Of a stretch of 40,401 nucleotides of DNA, positions 16,351 through 26,682 are shown piece by piece. Position 1 is the first letter of the stretch. Every line of letters begins with the position of its first letter. The notes under the pieces are model-generated. The model saw only the letters and a program-made list of their open reading frames with translations. It did no database searches and had not been told where the DNA came from. This DNA comes from Oxalobacteraceae bacterium (GTDB lineage Bacteria > Pseudomonadota > Gammaproteobacteria > Burkholderiales > Burkholderiaceae_D): NCBI GenBank assembly GCA_027485795.1, contig JAIXQK010000140.1:1-40401 (forward strand). The letters are read 5' to 3'. The position numbers and the translations under genes were made by a program.

Positions 16351-17019
16351 TCAAGGGGCTGAAAGTAGTTCGATGATTTCTCGTGGACTGCCGGCAATGA
16401 AGTCAGCATCCCAGTTCGCGGGTTCGCTCATTCCACAATAGCCCCAGCCGGCTGCAATGGTTGGCATACCTGCAGCTTTACCGGCTTGTATATCGCGTAA
16501 ATCATCGCCGACATACCAGCAGTACTCTGGCGGTAGTTGTAGTCGCCGTGCCGCTTCGAACAATGGCTCGGGATGTGGTTTGGCGTGCGGTGTGGTGTCT
16601 CCGGAGATCGAGCATGCGGCATGTGCTAACCCGATCAAGGGCAGTAGTGCGTCGGTATAGCGCAGGGGCTTGTTGGTTACCACTCCCCAGCGCTGATCAT
16701 TCGACTCAATCTTCTCCAGCAGCGCAACGATATCCTCAAACAGTACGGTTTGATCAGCGATGCGCGCTTCGTAATTGGCGAGGAACTCGGTTCGCATGGC
16801 TTCGAACTCGGCGTCACCTGGTTGAATGCCAAACGCTACCCCGATTAATCCGCGTGCACCCGCCGATGCCATCGGTCTGAGTAATTCATATGGGGTTAAG
16901 GATAGTCCACGATCATGGCGCATTTTATTGACTGCGTTGGCAAGGTCGGGCGCGGTATCAGCCAGCGTGCCATCGAGATCGAACAGCACTGCGCGTGGGA
17001 CGGGGAGTGATCTACGCAT
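16351..17019 (-). CDS. gph: Phosphoglycolate phosphatase
   Basis: A HAD-superfamily phosphatase of 222 residues that removes 2-phosphoglycolate, a product of DNA damage repair and photorespiration-like side reactions. Motif I is LFDLDGTLADT (residues 12-22), motif II is VVTNKP, motif III is the lysine in HAKPHPEPL, and motif IV is YVGDDLRDIQAGKAAGM. An alpha-helical cap follows motif I. It lies four bases after ubiG on the same strand, an arrangement common in betaproteobacteria and consistent with an operon. Substrate assignment rests on this context; other HAD phosphatases look similar. Confidence 0.92.
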   Translation of the reverse strand: MRRSLPVPRAVLFDLDGTLADTAPDLANAVNKMRHDRGLSLTPYELLRPMASAGARGLIGVAFGIQPGDAEFEAMRTEFLANYEARIADQTVLFEDIVALLEKIESNDQRWGVVTNKPLRYTDALLPLIGLAHAACSISGDTTPHAKPHPEPLFEAARRLQLPPEYCWYVGDDLRDIQAGKAAGMPTIAAGWGYCGMSEPANWDADFIAGSPREIIELLSAP

Positions 17020-17023
17020 ATGC

Positions 17024-17719
17024 TCAGTACGGCTTACGGCAGGCGATCAGGTAGTTGACGTCGGTGTCCTGATTGAGCGAGTAGATCTTGGTGATGGGGT
17101 TGTAAGTCATACCCTTCAGCGCCTCCAACTCCAGTCCGGCACCACGGCAGAATTGCGACAACTCTGCCGGTTTGATGAACTTTGCGTAATCATGAGTGCC
17201 TCTCGGTAGTAGCCGGAGAATGTATTCGGCGCCAATCACTGCGAACAGATAGGCCTTTAAATTTCGATTGATGGTCGAGAAAAACACATGGCCACCGGGT
17301 TTTGCCAAGCTCGCGCAGGCCTGCACAACAGCTGCCGGGTCAGGCACGTGCTCAAGCATTTCCATGCATGTCACGACATTGTAGTGCTCTGCCTCACGCG
17401 CGGCCAGCTCTTCCGCGGAGATGTACTCGTATCGCACTGATACGCCGGATTCCAAGCTATGAAGATCTGCGACTTTTAGTGCTTTTTCCGAGAGGTCAAT
17501 CCCAGTGACGCTTGCGCCCTTTTTCGCCATAGCCTCGGCAAGTATGCCGCCGCCACAACCGACATCAAGCGCTCGTTGGCCATTTAAAGGCGCACGCGCA
17601 TTGATCCATTCGAGTCGTAACGGATTTATCTCGTGTAATGGACGAAACTCGGACTGTGGGTCCCACCAGCGATGTGCAAGCTCGCTGAATTTTTGCAGTT
17701 CTGCTGGATCGGCATTCAT
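17024..17719 (-). CDS. ubiG: Ubiquinone biosynthesis O-methyltransferase
   Basis: An S-adenosylmethionine-dependent methyltransferase that carries out both O-methylations in ubiquinone synthesis. It has 231 residues. Family marks are the N-terminal [23 protein letters not shown]-binding motif [17 protein letters not shown], the acidic [18 protein letters not shown], and the C-terminal [15 protein letters not shown]. It is adjacent to gph, and a terminator hairpin at 17752-17780 separates it from the upstream OmpA gene. Confidence 0.96.
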   Translation of the reverse strand: MNADPAELQKFSELAHRWWDPQSEFRPLHEINPLRLEWINARAPLNGQRALDVGCGGGILAEAMAKKGASVTGIDLSEKALKVADLHSLESGVSVRYEYISAEELAAREAEHYNVVTCMEMLEHVPDPAAVVQACASLAKPGGHVFFSTINRNLKAYLFAVIGAEYILRLLPRGTHDYAKFIKPAELSQFCRGAGLELEALKGMTYNPITKIYSLNQDTDVNYLIACRKPY

Positions 17720-17751
17720 AACGGGATGATAGCGGAAATAGTGATGGCAAG

Positions 17752-17780
17752 AAAAAAGCCGCTGACGGTGCAGCGGCTTT
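17752..17780 (-). terminator. Terminator after the OmpA-family gene
   Basis: A 10-bp perfect stem (AAAGCCGCTG and CAGCGGCTTT, loop ACGGTG) is followed on the minus strand by a T run. It lies 57 bases beyond the OmpA-family stop codon. Confidence 0.92.
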
Positions 17781-17836
17781 CTCTCTGATGTAATTGACCG
17801 TCAGCGATAAGCGCAGCTGATCGACAGGTTGAATGC

Positions 17837-18496
17837 TTACTTCTTGGTGCCAACCACTTCAATATCAACACGGCGGTTCTTGGCGCGACCATCTTTAGTG
17901 CGATTGTCTGCGGTAGGCTGAGCTTCGCCTTTGCCCTCAACAAATACACGTGCCTCGGGAATCCCCTTGGAGACCAGAAACGCCTTGACTGCTTTTGCTC
18001 GGCGCATCGAGAGCTTCACGTTGTAGGCTTCGGGGCCTGTCGAGTCGGTGTGCCCGGTTGCGACAATTACTTCAATGTCGGTATCTTTAAGTTTGGCCAC
18101 CAAGGTCTGGAGGGTTGCTTTACCTTCGGGCTTTAGCAAGGCTTTGTCAAAGTCGAAAAACGCATCGGCCGAGTAGGTCACCTTCTCGGCGGTCGGGGTT
18201 GGCGCGGCCGCGGCCGCCGGCGTAATGTTTTTGTCGACTGCGGTCCCGCTCACCTGGGCTGGTGCGGCAGCAGTAGGCGCAGGCGCAGCAGCAGGCTTGG
18301 CAATCGCGCGATCACATTCTTCGATGGCATCGGCCGGTGTCCAAAACCCAGTTTGCCAGCAAAGGCCAAAACCGCTCCGAACCACCTCGTTTTGGCTGTC
18401 TACCAAGTAACCCTTTTTGTCTGCGCCCGCAGCGAGAGCGGTGGTTCCCAAAGCGAACAAACTGATGGTAACTACAGCGCGGAATACATGTTTCAT
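17837..18496 (-). CDS. OmpA-family peptidoglycan-binding outer membrane protein
   Basis: A 219-residue protein that tethers the outer membrane to the cell wall. The signal peptide is MKHVFRAVVTISLFALGTTALA. A short segment with a Cys pair (GLCWQTGFWTPADAIEECD) and an Ala/Pro-rich linker (about residues 68-105) follow. The C-terminal OmpA domain has FFDFDKALLKPEGK, GHTDSTGPEAYNVKLSMRRA and DGRAKNRRVDIEV, which contain the peptidoglycan-binding Asp and Arg. It lacks the eight-stranded barrel of classical OmpA, as in other Burkholderiales. A TAAAAT -10-like hexamer on the minus strand lies at 18591-18596. Confidence 0.92.
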   Translation of the reverse strand: MKHVFRAVVTISLFALGTTALAAGADKKGYLVDSQNEVVRSGFGLCWQTGFWTPADAIEECDRAIAKPAAAPAPTAAAPAQVSGTAVDKNITPAAAAAPTPTAEKVTYSADAFFDFDKALLKPEGKATLQTLVAKLKDTDIEVIVATGHTDSTGPEAYNVKLSMRRAKAVKAFLVSKGIPEARVFVEGKGEAQPTADNRTKDGRAKNRRVDIEVVGTKK

Positions 18497-18756
18497 GTTC
18501 GATCCTGAATGTGAAGAGTTGTGTTCGCTGCTTCCGTACCTCTAAATCGGCTAACGGAGACATGTCGTTATTACATGCCAATAAGCCATCATTTTACCTG
18601 AGAATTACTAGCGCGCCTACGAGTTTCCATGCTTGCCGGAGGTACCAGTTTTTGAGGGGCAGCATGGTAAACTTGAGGGCTTTTTGACGGTGCGCCTTGC
18701 GTGCTCTCGATGCGCCTCATCAACCTGAAAATCTTCCTGCCGCGCCTGCCGATTCC

Positions 18757-21372
18757 ATGGATCAATTTGCTAAAGAAACTATCCCCATCTCGCTAGAAGA
18801 GGAGATGCGCAAGAGCTACCTCGATTACGCCATGAGCGTGATTGTGGGTCGTGCGCTGCCGGATGTGCGTGATGGTTTGAAGCCGGTACATCGACGCGTG
18901 CTGTACGCGATGCACGAGACCAATAATGTCTGGAATCGGCCCTACGTGAAGTGCGCGCGCGTGGTGGGCGAGGTAATGGGTAAGTACCATCCGCATGGCG
19001 ACCAGGCCATCTATGACACCTTGGTACGTATGGCGCAGGATTTCTCCCTGCGCTACACGCTGGTGGATGGGCAAGGCAACTTCGGCTCGATCGACGGTGA
19101 TAACGCTGCGGCGATGCGTTACACCGAGTGCCGACTCGACAAAATTTCGCAAGAACTGCTGGCCGATATCGACAAGGATACCGTCGATTTCGTACCGAAC
19201 TACGATGGCAAAGAAAAAGAGCCATCCGTGCTGCCGACACGTATCCCGAACTTGCTGATCAATGGTTCGTCGGGTATTGCGGTGGGCATGGCGACCAATA
19301 TTCCGCCCCATAACATTACCGAAGTTATTAACGGTGCTCTGCACGTACTGGGCTCGCCGACGTGTACTTTGGACGAGCTGATCGAGCTGATTCCGGCGCC
19401 GGATTTCCCTACTGCCGGGATCATCTATGGCGTGTCTGGCGTACGAGATGGTTACCGCACTGGCCGAGGCCGCGTGGTGATGCGCGCGAAGACACATTTT
19501 GAAGATATTCGCGATGGCCGCGCAGCGATCATCGTCGATGAGCTGCCGTACCAGGTCAACAAAAAATCACTACTGGAACGTATTGCCGAGCTGGTACGCG
19601 ACAAGAAGCTCGACGGTATCTCGGATATTCGCGATGAATCCGACAAGTCCGGTATGCGCGTTGTGATTGAATTGAAGCGCGGTGAGTTGCCGGATGTGGT
19701 GCTGAACAACTTGTACAAGCAGACCCAACTACAAGACACCTTCGGTATGAATATGGTCGCGCTGGTCGATGGTCAGCCGAGACTGCTCAACCTGAAGCAG
19801 ATGCTTGAATGCTTCCTTTCGCATCGGCGTGAGGTGGTCACACGCCGTACGGTATTCGAGCTGCGCAAGGCGCGTGACCGTGGACATGTGCTGGAAGGTC
19901 TGGCCGTGGCGCTGGCCAATATCGACGAGTTCATCGCGATCATCAAGGCGGCACCGACACCGCCGGTGGCGAAGGCGGAGTTGATGGCGCGTGCTTGGGA
20001 TTCCTCACTGGTTCGCGAGATGCTGTCGCGCACTGAAATGGCGGCCTCGGGTGGTATTGATGCTTTCCGGCCCGAGAATCTGCCCCGTCATTATGGTTTG
20101 CAGGGCGACGGCATGTACAAGCTGTCGGACGATCAAGCGCAGGAAATTCTGCAGATGCGTCTGCAGCGCTTAACAGGTCTTGAGCAAGACAAGATCGTCA
20201 ACGAGTACAAAGAAGTAATGACGCAAATCGCCGATTTGCTCGACATCCTCGCGCGGCCCGAACGCGTGAAGACCATCATCACGGATGAGCTGAACGCGGC
20301 GAAGAACGAGTACGGTGAGGGCAACAAAGACAGTCGTCGTTCGACCATCGAGCTGAATGTGGCAGACCTGGGTACGGAGGATCTGATTGCGCCACAGGAT
20401 ATGGTGGTCACGCTGTCGCACACCGGCTATATGAAGTCGCAGCCGCTCTCGGAGTATCGTTCGCAAAAGCGCGGCGGCCGAGGCAAGCAGGCAGCAGCGA
20501 CGAAAGAAGACGACTGGATCGAGCAGCTCTTCATTGCAAATACCCATGATTACATCTTGTGCTTCTCCAACCGTGGCCGTATGTATTGGCTCAAGGTGTG
20601 GGAAGTGCCGCAAGGTTCGCGCAATGCGCGTGGCAAGCCAATTGTGAACATGTTCCCACTGCACGATGGCGAGAAAATCACTCTGGTGTTGCCGCTGTCC
20701 GGAGAAAACAGCAGCTTCCCGGATGATCACTATGTGTTTATGGCGACCTCACTAGGCACGGTGAAAAAGACGGCACTATCGGAATTCAGTAATCCGCGTA
20801 AAGCGGGCATCATCGCGGTCGATCTGGATGACGGCGATTTCCTGATCGGCGCGGCGCTGACCGATGGCAAGCACGATGTCATGCTGTTCTCCGATGCAGG
20901 CAAAGCGGTACGGTTTGATGAAAATGATGTGCGTCCGATGGGACGCACTGCGCGTGGTGTGCGCGGCATGAATCTGGAAGATGGCCAGCAAGTGATTGCA
21001 CTGCTCGTCGCGAGAAACGAGCAGCAGTCGGTGCTGACCGCCACCGAAAACGGCTTTGGCAAGCGCACCCCGATTGCTGAGTACACGCGTCATGGCCGCG
21101 GCACTAAGGGCATGATCGCGATTCAGACCTCGGAGCGTAATGGCAAAGTAGTGGCGGCGACCCTGGTCGATGCGACCGACGAGATCATGATGATCACGAC
21201 GGGTGGTGTGTTGATTCGCACCCGCGTGTCCGAGATCCGCGAAATGGGTCGTGCCACCCAGGGTGTGACACTGATTGCGGTGGAACAGGGCGAGACACTG
21301 TCTGGGCTGCAGCGTATTGTCGAGGCGGATGCTGATGAAGACAGCGGCGCGGAAGACACTCCAGCTAGCTGA
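18757..21372 (+). CDS. gyrA: DNA gyrase subunit A
   Basis: The breakage-reunion subunit of DNA gyrase, which introduces negative supercoils. The start at [17 protein letters not shown] gives 871 residues and E. coli-like numbering. The catalytic Tyr122 is in AAAMRYTE, and the GyrA-box QKRGGRGKQ precedes the C-terminal beta-pinwheel. In the quinolone-resistance region the sequence is GDQAIYD, so position 83 is Gln (codon at 19003-19005) while Asp87 is kept. The frame opens further upstream to a TTG at 18697, but homologues begin at 18757; no strong ribosome binding site is seen at either. The acidic C-terminal tail ([12 protein letters not shown]) is typical. Confidence 0.97.
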   Translation: MDQFAKETIPISLEEEMRKSYLDYAMSVIVGRALPDVRDGLKPVHRRVLYAMHETNNVWNRPYVKCARVVGEVMGKYHPHGDQAIYDTLVRMAQDFSLRYTLVDGQGNFGSIDGDNAAAMRYTECRLDKISQELLADIDKDTVDFVPNYDGKEKEPSVLPTRIPNLLINGSSGIAVGMATNIPPHNITEVINGALHVLGSPTCTLDELIELIPAPDFPTAGIIYGVSGVRDGYRTGRGRVVMRAKTHFEDIRDGRAAIIVDELPYQVNKKSLLERIAELVRDKKLDGISDIRDESDKSGMRVVIELKRGELPDVVLNNLYKQTQLQDTFGMNMVALVDGQPRLLNLKQMLECFLSHRREVVTRRTVFELRKARDRGHVLEGLAVALANIDEFIAIIKAAPTPPVAKAELMARAWDSSLVREMLSRTEMAASGGIDAFRPENLPRHYGLQGDGMYKLSDDQAQEILQMRLQRLTGLEQDKIVNEYKEVMTQIADLLDILARPERVKTIITDELNAAKNEYGEGNKDSRRSTIELNVADLGTEDLIAPQDMVVTLSHTGYMKSQPLSEYRSQKRGGRGKQAAATKEDDWIEQLFIANTHDYILCFSNRGRMYWLKVWEVPQGSRNARGKPIVNMFPLHDGEKITLVLPLSGENSSFPDDHYVFMATSLGTVKKTALSEFSNPRKAGIIAVDLDDGDFLIGAALTDGKHDVMLFSDAGKAVRFDENDVRPMGRTARGVRGMNLEDGQQVIALLVARNEQQSVLTATENGFGKRTPIAEYTRHGRGTKGMIAIQTSERNGKVVAATLVDATDEIMMITTGGVLIRTRVSEIREMGRATQGVTLIAVEQGETLSGLQRIVEADADEDSGAEDTPAS

Positions 21373-21420
21373 GATGCCCGAGACGGGCCCACCATAACGA
21401 TAACAAGCGACAAGGGCGAG

Positions 21421-22494
21421 ATGAGCGATGACAAGCTGAAGCCACTGCGTGATCAGATTGATGCAATTGATGCACAGCTGATTTCGCTACTGAACCAGCG
21501 CGCGCAAGTTGCGCAGCAGGTCGGTCACGTCAAAGCCGAGACCAAGGCGCCGGTGTTTCGTCCAGAGCGTGAGGCGCAGGTGCTGTCACGCGTTGCGGAG
21601 CGCAATGCCGGCCCGCTACTGTCATCCGATCTGCAGTCAATTTTTCGTGAAGTCATGTCGGCCTGCCGAGCGCTTGAAAAACGCCTCACTGTGGCCTATC
21701 TCGGTCCAGCTGGGACCTACAGCGAGCAGGCGGTATGGCAACAATTCGGGCAGGCGGTCGACGGTTTGCCCTGCGTATCGATCGATGAAATATTCCGCTC
21801 AGTGGAAGCGGGTACCGCAGAATTTGGTGTGGTACCGGTCGAGAACTCGACCGAGGGAGCAGTTAATCGCACCCTCGATTTATTGATGCGTACAACGCTC
21901 AGTATTAGCGGCGAAGTGGCACTGCCGGTGCAGCATAGCCTGATGACCCGCACCGGCACTATGGAGGGCATCACGCATATCTGCGCACACTCGCAAGCGC
22001 TGGCGCAGTGCCAGGCGTGGCTTAATGAGCATTACCCGCAGCTCGAGCGACGCGCAGTGGCGTCGAATGGTGAGGCGGCACGCATGGCGAGCGAACAGGC
22101 CGGTGTTGCTGCGATTGCCGGCGATATGGCTGCACGTCGCTACAGCCTGGCGATTGCTCATGCCCATATTCAAGACGACCCGCATAATCGAACTCGATTT
22201 TTTGTGGTGGGTACGCTTCAGCCGGGCGTTTCGGGTCGTGATCAAACCTCTTTGCTGCTGTCGGTGCCCAATAAATCCGGCGCGGTCTATGAACTGCTCG
22301 CGCCACTGGCGCGGCACGGTGTGTCGATGACACGCTTCGAATCGCGCCCTGCGCGCACCGGTCGCTGGGAATATTTTTTCTTTGTCGACATCGAAGGCCA
22401 TGCGCATGATGCCAAGGTTGCCGAGGCACTTGCCGAGCTACAAACACAAGCGGCTTTTTTTAAAGTGCTCGGATCCTATCCGCACGCTGCCTGA
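21421..22494 (+). CDS. pheA: Bifunctional chorismate mutase / prephenate dehydratase
   Basis: The phenylalanine branch enzyme, which converts chorismate to prephenate and then to phenylpyruvate. It has 357 residues. The N-terminal AroQ mutase domain (about 1-90) has LRDQIDAIDAQLISLLNQRA. The dehydratase domain has AYLGPAGTYSEQAV and VVPVENSTEGAV. The C-terminal ACT regulatory domain has NKSGAVYELLAPLARHGVSM and FESRPARTGRWEYFFFVD, the phenylalanine feedback site. It follows gyrA by 48 bp; in related genomes serC usually lies between them, and here it is absent. Confidence 0.97.
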   Translation: MSDDKLKPLRDQIDAIDAQLISLLNQRAQVAQQVGHVKAETKAPVFRPEREAQVLSRVAERNAGPLLSSDLQSIFREVMSACRALEKRLTVAYLGPAGTYSEQAVWQQFGQAVDGLPCVSIDEIFRSVEAGTAEFGVVPVENSTEGAVNRTLDLLMRTTLSISGEVALPVQHSLMTRTGTMEGITHICAHSQALAQCQAWLNEHYPQLERRAVASNGEAARMASEQAGVAAIAGDMAARRYSLAIAHAHIQDDPHNRTRFFVVGTLQPGVSGRDQTSLLLSVPNKSGAVYELLAPLARHGVSMTRFESRPARTGRWEYFFFVDIEGHAHDAKVAEALAELQTQAAFFKVLGSYPHAA

Positions 22495-22514
22495 CTTTAC
22501 TGGATATCTTTGTC

Positions 22515-23618
22515 ATGACGAACTTCGGCCCTGATTACGTTCGCGCTATTGCGCCCTACCAAGGCGGTAAGCCAATCGCTGAAGTCGCTCGCGAGTTCGG
22601 CCTTGATGAGGCTGCGATCGTCAAGCTGGCGTCGAACGAGAATCCGCTCGGCATTCCTGATTCTTCAATGCATGCGATGCAGCAGGCATTTGGTGATCTG
22701 GCGCGCTATCCAGATTCCAATGGGTTCGACCTGAAGGGCGCGATTGCCAAAAAATTCAATGTGCCGACTGATTGGATTACGCTGGGTAACGGCAGCAATG
22801 ACATCCTTGAGTTAGCAGCGCGTGCATTGGTGCAACCAGGGCAGTCGGTGGTGTACTCGCAGTATTCGTTTGCGGTATACCCGCTGGCGACGCAGGCTGT
22901 GGGCGCGCGCGCCATCGTGGTGCCAGCGAAAGATTACGGGCATGACCTTGCAGCGATGGCCGCCGCTGTCACGCCGGATACCAAGTTGTTGTTTGTGGCT
23001 AATCCCAATAATCCGACTGGCACGATCGTTGCGGGCGAACAGATCGTCGATTTGCTAAAGCAGGTGCCATCATCGGTGGTTGTCGTACTCGATGAGGCCT
23101 ACACTGAATACCTGCCGCCTGAGTTGCGTTATGACGCTCTTGCCTGGGTGCGGCAATACCCGAATTTGATCGTATCGCGTACTTTCTCTAAAGCCTATGG
23201 TCTTGCAGGACTACGTGTGGGCTTCGGCATTGCGCAGCCCGGACTTACCGACCTGCTCAACCGTATTCGTCAGCCTTTCAATGTGAACTCGCTGGCGCAA
23301 GCGGCTGCGGTCGCAGCCCTGAGCGACGAAGTTTATTTGCAGAAAAGCGCGCAACTCAATACAGAGGGTTACCAGCAACTCACTGCAGCGTTCAAATCAA
23401 TGGGCATCGAGTTCGTGCCCTCATATGGCAACTTCGTGTTGTTCCGCGCGGGTGATGATGACGGCGCGGGTGCGCGTGTGAATCTGGCACTTCTCAAAAA
23501 AGGTGTCATCGTGCGCCCGGTGGGCAACTATGGTCTGCCGCAGTGGTTGCGTGTTTCTATCGGCCTGCCAAATGAGAATGCGGCTTTCATCAATGCGCTG
23601 AAGGCCGTGCTCGGCTGA
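22515..23618 (+). CDS. hisC: Histidinol-phosphate aminotransferase
   Basis: A PLP-dependent class II aminotransferase of 367 residues. It acts in histidine synthesis and, in this aromatic gene cluster, may also transaminate phenylpyruvate or hydroxyphenylpyruvate. Motifs are KLASNENPLG, FVANPNNPTGT, VVLDEAYTEY and SRTFSKAYGLAGLRVG, which holds the PLP lysine. It starts 20 bp after pheA. The placement between pheA and tyrA supports an aromatic aminotransferase role; this is inference. Confidence 0.95.
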   Translation: MTNFGPDYVRAIAPYQGGKPIAEVAREFGLDEAAIVKLASNENPLGIPDSSMHAMQQAFGDLARYPDSNGFDLKGAIAKKFNVPTDWITLGNGSNDILELAARALVQPGQSVVYSQYSFAVYPLATQAVGARAIVVPAKDYGHDLAAMAAAVTPDTKLLFVANPNNPTGTIVAGEQIVDLLKQVPSSVVVVLDEAYTEYLPPELRYDALAWVRQYPNLIVSRTFSKAYGLAGLRVGFGIAQPGLTDLLNRIRQPFNVNSLAQAAAVAALSDEVYLQKSAQLNTEGYQQLTAAFKSMGIEFVPSYGNFVLFRAGDDDGAGARVNLALLKKGVIVRPVGNYGLPQWLRVSIGLPNENAAFINALKAVLG

Positions 23619-23641
23619 TGCCGCATTCCACGTAGGTACCG

Positions 23642-24571
23642 ATGCAAACTTCTTCGCCAGCGTCCTTGCCGTCCTTTAATCGCCTTGTGGTTTTTGGCGT
23701 CGGTTTGATTGGCGGATCGTTTGCGCTCGCGCTGAAACAGGCGGGGGTGGTGAAGCAAGTGGTCGGGGTTGGGCGTCGTACTGAGACATTGAAGCGAGCG
23801 CAAGCACTTGGCATCATCGATGCGATAGGCGATGCCTCATCAGTGACAGGCGCTGATCTGGTATTGATCGCAGCGCCGGTGGCACAGACCGAAACTTTGC
23901 TGCGCGAGCTTAGGCCGCATCTTCAACCCGGCACCGTTGTGACTGACGCGGGCAGTACCAAAAGCGACGTAGTGCAAGCGGCACGCGCAGCACTCGGCGA
24001 CAAGATCGCGCAATTCGTGCCAGGCCATCCGATTGCAGGGCGTGAACAAAACGGCCCGGAGGCCGCTATTGCCACGCTTTATCACGGCAAGAAAGTCGTA
24101 TTGACTGCTTTGCCCGAAAATTCTCCCGAGCACATAGCGATGGTGGCTAGCGCCTGGCAGCAGTGTGGCGCGCTGATTCACCACCTGAGCGCTGACGAGC
24201 ATGACGCGGTATTCGCGGCAGTCAGTCATCTGCCGCATTTGCTGGCGTATGCTTTGGTCAATGATATCGCTGCGCGTAGTAACGCAGATCGGCTGTTCCA
24301 ATACGCCGCGAGCGGCTTTCGCGACTTCACACGCATCGCAGGGTCATCACCAGAAATGTGGCGCGATATTTCATTGGCGAACCAAAGCGCATTACTCGCT
24401 GAACTGGATGCCTACACCGTACAGTTGTCGACATTACGCGCCATGCTGGCGGCATCCGATGGTGCTGCGCTGGAGCAGGTCTACGCGCGAGCACAATCGG
24501 CGCGACAGGCATGGATTGCCGCGATCGAGGCCGCTGAACAGGCGCGTGCCTATGAACAAGGTGGCGACTAA
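23642..24571 (+). CDS. tyrA: Prephenate dehydrogenase
   Basis: The NAD(P)-dependent enzyme of the tyrosine branch, oxidatively decarboxylating prephenate. It has 309 residues. The Rossmann motif is [16 protein letters not shown] (about residues 18-33), followed by [11 protein letters not shown] and the substrate region [15 protein letters not shown]; the histidine in [13 protein letters not shown] is the expected catalytic residue. No fused chorismate mutase domain is present, since that activity is in pheA. Its stop overlaps the aroA start by one base (TAATG), so the two are translationally coupled. Confidence 0.95.
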   Translation: MQTSSPASLPSFNRLVVFGVGLIGGSFALALKQAGVVKQVVGVGRRTETLKRAQALGIIDAIGDASSVTGADLVLIAAPVAQTETLLRELRPHLQPGTVVTDAGSTKSDVVQAARAALGDKIAQFVPGHPIAGREQNGPEAAIATLYHGKKVVLTALPENSPEHIAMVASAWQQCGALIHHLSADEHDAVFAAVSHLPHLLAYALVNDIAARSNADRLFQYAASGFRDFTRIAGSSPEMWRDISLANQSALLAELDAYTVQLSTLRAMLAASDGAALEQVYARAQSARQAWIAAIEAAEQARAYEQGGD

Positions 24572-25890
24572 TGAAGCACTACCCGCATCATCTCGACCTA
24601 CCGCCTGCGCAACGCACACAAGGAGTAATTAAGCTGCCGGGTTCGAAAAGCATCTCGAACCGTATCCTGCTGTTGGCAGCACTCGCCGAGGGAACAACAG
24701 AAATTAAATCGCTGCTTGCGTCTGACGACACCCATGTGATGCTGATGGCACTCCAAAAGCTGGGTGTGCGTTGGGTGCAGCATGGTGAGACGCAGGACTT
24801 TGCAGTCACTGGAACGAGCGGCACGCTACCGGTGCATGCGGCAGATCTGTTCATGGGTAATGCGGGCACGGCGATTCGGCCATTGACGGCAGCACTCGCA
24901 GCGATCGGCGGCGATTACACCGTGCATGGCGTTGCGCGCATGCACGAGCGGCCGATTGGTGATCTGGTCGACGCGCTCAATGCAGCCGGCGCGAGGATTG
25001 ATTACACCGGCAATCCCGGCTTCCCGCCGCTGCATATTCAGCGCGGCCATTTGCGCCCCGCGCGGATGCAGGTGAAAGGCAACGTGTCGAGTCAGTTCCT
25101 GACGGCATTGCTGATGGCTTCGCCCTTGATCGCGCGCGAGCAGCCACTGACGATTGAAGTGGTCGGCGAGCTGATCTCCAAGCCGTATATTGAGATCACG
25201 CTCAACTTATTGGCACGCTTTGGCATTGAAGTGGCGCGCGACGGCTGGGCGGCGTTCACTATTCCTGCGGGCCAGATGTACCAGAGTCCGAGCTCGATCC
25301 ATGTGGAAGGTGACGCCTCATCGGCCTCTTATTTTTTAGCAGCAGGTGCGATTGCCGGTGGACCGGTGCGTGTTGAGGGTGTAGGGAAATCCAGTATTCA
25401 AGGCGACGTGCGATTCGTCGAAGCCTTGCAGCAAATGGGTGCCGAGGTCACGCTCGGCGATAACTGGATCGAGGCGAAGTCGAACGGTGCTCTGAAAGCC
25501 ATTGATGCTGACTTCAACCATATCCCCGATGCCGCAATGACGATCGCCGTGGCAGCGCTGTTTGCCGATGGCACCAGCACGCTGCGCAATATCGCCAGCT
25601 GGCGCGTGAAAGAAACCGATCGACTTGCAGCGATGGCGACTGAGTTGCGCAAGCTCGGCGCACTGGTCGACGAAGGTGAAGACTATCTGCGGGTAACACC
25701 GCCGATCGTGTTGCAGCCCGCCAGTATTGATACCTACGACGACCACCGTATGGCGATGTGCTTCTCGTTGGCCTCGTTGAGTGGGGCGCTACGCGAGGGA
25801 ACCCATGTGCGCATCAACGATCCGCAGTGCGTCGCTAAAACCTTCCCGGACTATTTCGACGCCTTTGCGCGGATCGCACAGCGTGGCTGA
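24571..25890 (+). CDS. aroA: 3-phosphoshikimate 1-carboxyvinyltransferase (EPSP synthase)
   Basis: Catalyses the sixth shikimate pathway step, joining phosphoenolpyruvate to shikimate-3-phosphate. It has 439 residues. Motifs are [31 protein letters not shown], the [20 protein letters not shown] segment, [16 protein letters not shown], the catalytic [11 protein letters not shown] and [12 protein letters not shown]. These match the class I form. The next gene, cmk, starts about 8 bp after its stop, or overlaps it if a GTG is used. Confidence 0.96.
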   Translation: MKHYPHHLDLPPAQRTQGVIKLPGSKSISNRILLLAALAEGTTEIKSLLASDDTHVMLMALQKLGVRWVQHGETQDFAVTGTSGTLPVHAADLFMGNAGTAIRPLTAALAAIGGDYTVHGVARMHERPIGDLVDALNAAGARIDYTGNPGFPPLHIQRGHLRPARMQVKGNVSSQFLTALLMASPLIAREQPLTIEVVGELISKPYIEITLNLLARFGIEVARDGWAAFTIPAGQMYQSPSSIHVEGDASSASYFLAAGAIAGGPVRVEGVGKSSIQGDVRFVEALQQMGAEVTLGDNWIEAKSNGALKAIDADFNHIPDAAMTIAVAALFADGTSTLRNIASWRVKETDRLAAMATELRKLGALVDEGEDYLRVTPPIVLQPASIDTYDDHRMAMCFSLASLSGALREGTHVRINDPQCVAKTFPDYFDAFARIAQRG

Positions 25891-25897
25891 AGCAAGC

Positions 25898-26566
25898 ATG
25901 ATTCCCGTCATCACCATTGATGGCCCGACCGCCTCTGGCAAGGGTACGGTGGCGAGTCGCGTCGCTGAGGCACTGGGGTTTGCCTTGCTGGATTCCGGCG
26001 CCTTGTACCGGCTGACTGCACTATCTGCCATTGAAGCGGGGGTGGCACTGGACGACGCTGCGGCGATTGCGGCGTTGGCGCGGACGTTACCGGTGAGGTT
26101 CGAGGGTGAGCGAATTCTGCTTGGCGGCCGTTCGGTACAGGATGCCATCCGTCAGGAGGCCATTGGCAACGCTGCCTCGAAAATTGCAGCCTTGCCGGCG
26201 GTGCGGACAGCGCTAGTCGAGCTGCAGCACGGTTTCCGGCGGCCGCCCGGCTTGGTGGCCGATGGCCGGGACATGGGTACGGTGATCTTTCCGGACGCCA
26301 CGCTCAAGGTTTTCCTGACCGCAAGCGTCCAGGCACGCGCAGATCGGCGATATAAGCAATTGATTGACAAAGGATTTCCTGCTAACATGCTCGCCCTTTT
26401 GCAGGATTTGAAGGAACGCGATGCGCGCGATACTGAGCGCGCTGTGGCTCCGTTGAAGCCCGCAGAGGGCGCCTACTTGCTGGATACGTCGGAGTTGACG
26501 ATCGAGCAGTCGGTGGCGCAGGTGCTGGACTGGTGGCATCACCGGGCTGGCACCTTGGGAAAGTAG
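25898..26566 (+). CDS. cmk: Cytidylate kinase
   Basis: Phosphorylates CMP and dCMP using ATP. With the start at [16 protein letters not shown] it has 222 residues. The P-loop is [11 protein letters not shown] near the N-terminus; [26 protein letters not shown] and [13 protein letters not shown] are nucleotide-binding family motifs, and the RADRRYKQ stretch carries lid arginines. A GTG at 25883 overlapping the aroA stop is an alternative start. It lies in the conserved aroA-cmk-rpsA order. Confidence 0.95.
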   Translation: MIPVITIDGPTASGKGTVASRVAEALGFALLDSGALYRLTALSAIEAGVALDDAAAIAALARTLPVRFEGERILLGGRSVQDAIRQEAIGNAASKIAALPAVRTALVELQHGFRRPPGLVADGRDMGTVIFPDATLKVFLTASVQARADRRYKQLIDKGFPANMLALLQDLKERDARDTERAVAPLKPAEGAYLLDTSELTIEQSVAQVLDWWHHRAGTLGK

Positions 26567-26588
26567 GCCGGCGAAACGTCTCCTGCTT

Positions 26589-26625
26589 CCCGCTTGGTGT
26601 CTCGCGCTGCGCAATGCAGAGCGGG
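26589..26625 (+). promoter_or_regulatory. Nested stem-loop in the rpsA leader
   Basis: The outer arms CCCGCT (26589-26594) and AGCGGG (26620-26625) enclose an inner hairpin CTGC-GCAAT-GCAG. It lies 58 nt before the rpsA start, in a 116-bp leader with no Shine-Dalgarno sequence near the ATG. A role in S1 autogenous control is possible but unproven. Confidence 0.3.
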
Positions 26626-26682
26626 GCGTTGAAAAACCTAACCCAGCTCGGGCTCCACCCGGTTGGTTAACACTCATTATCT

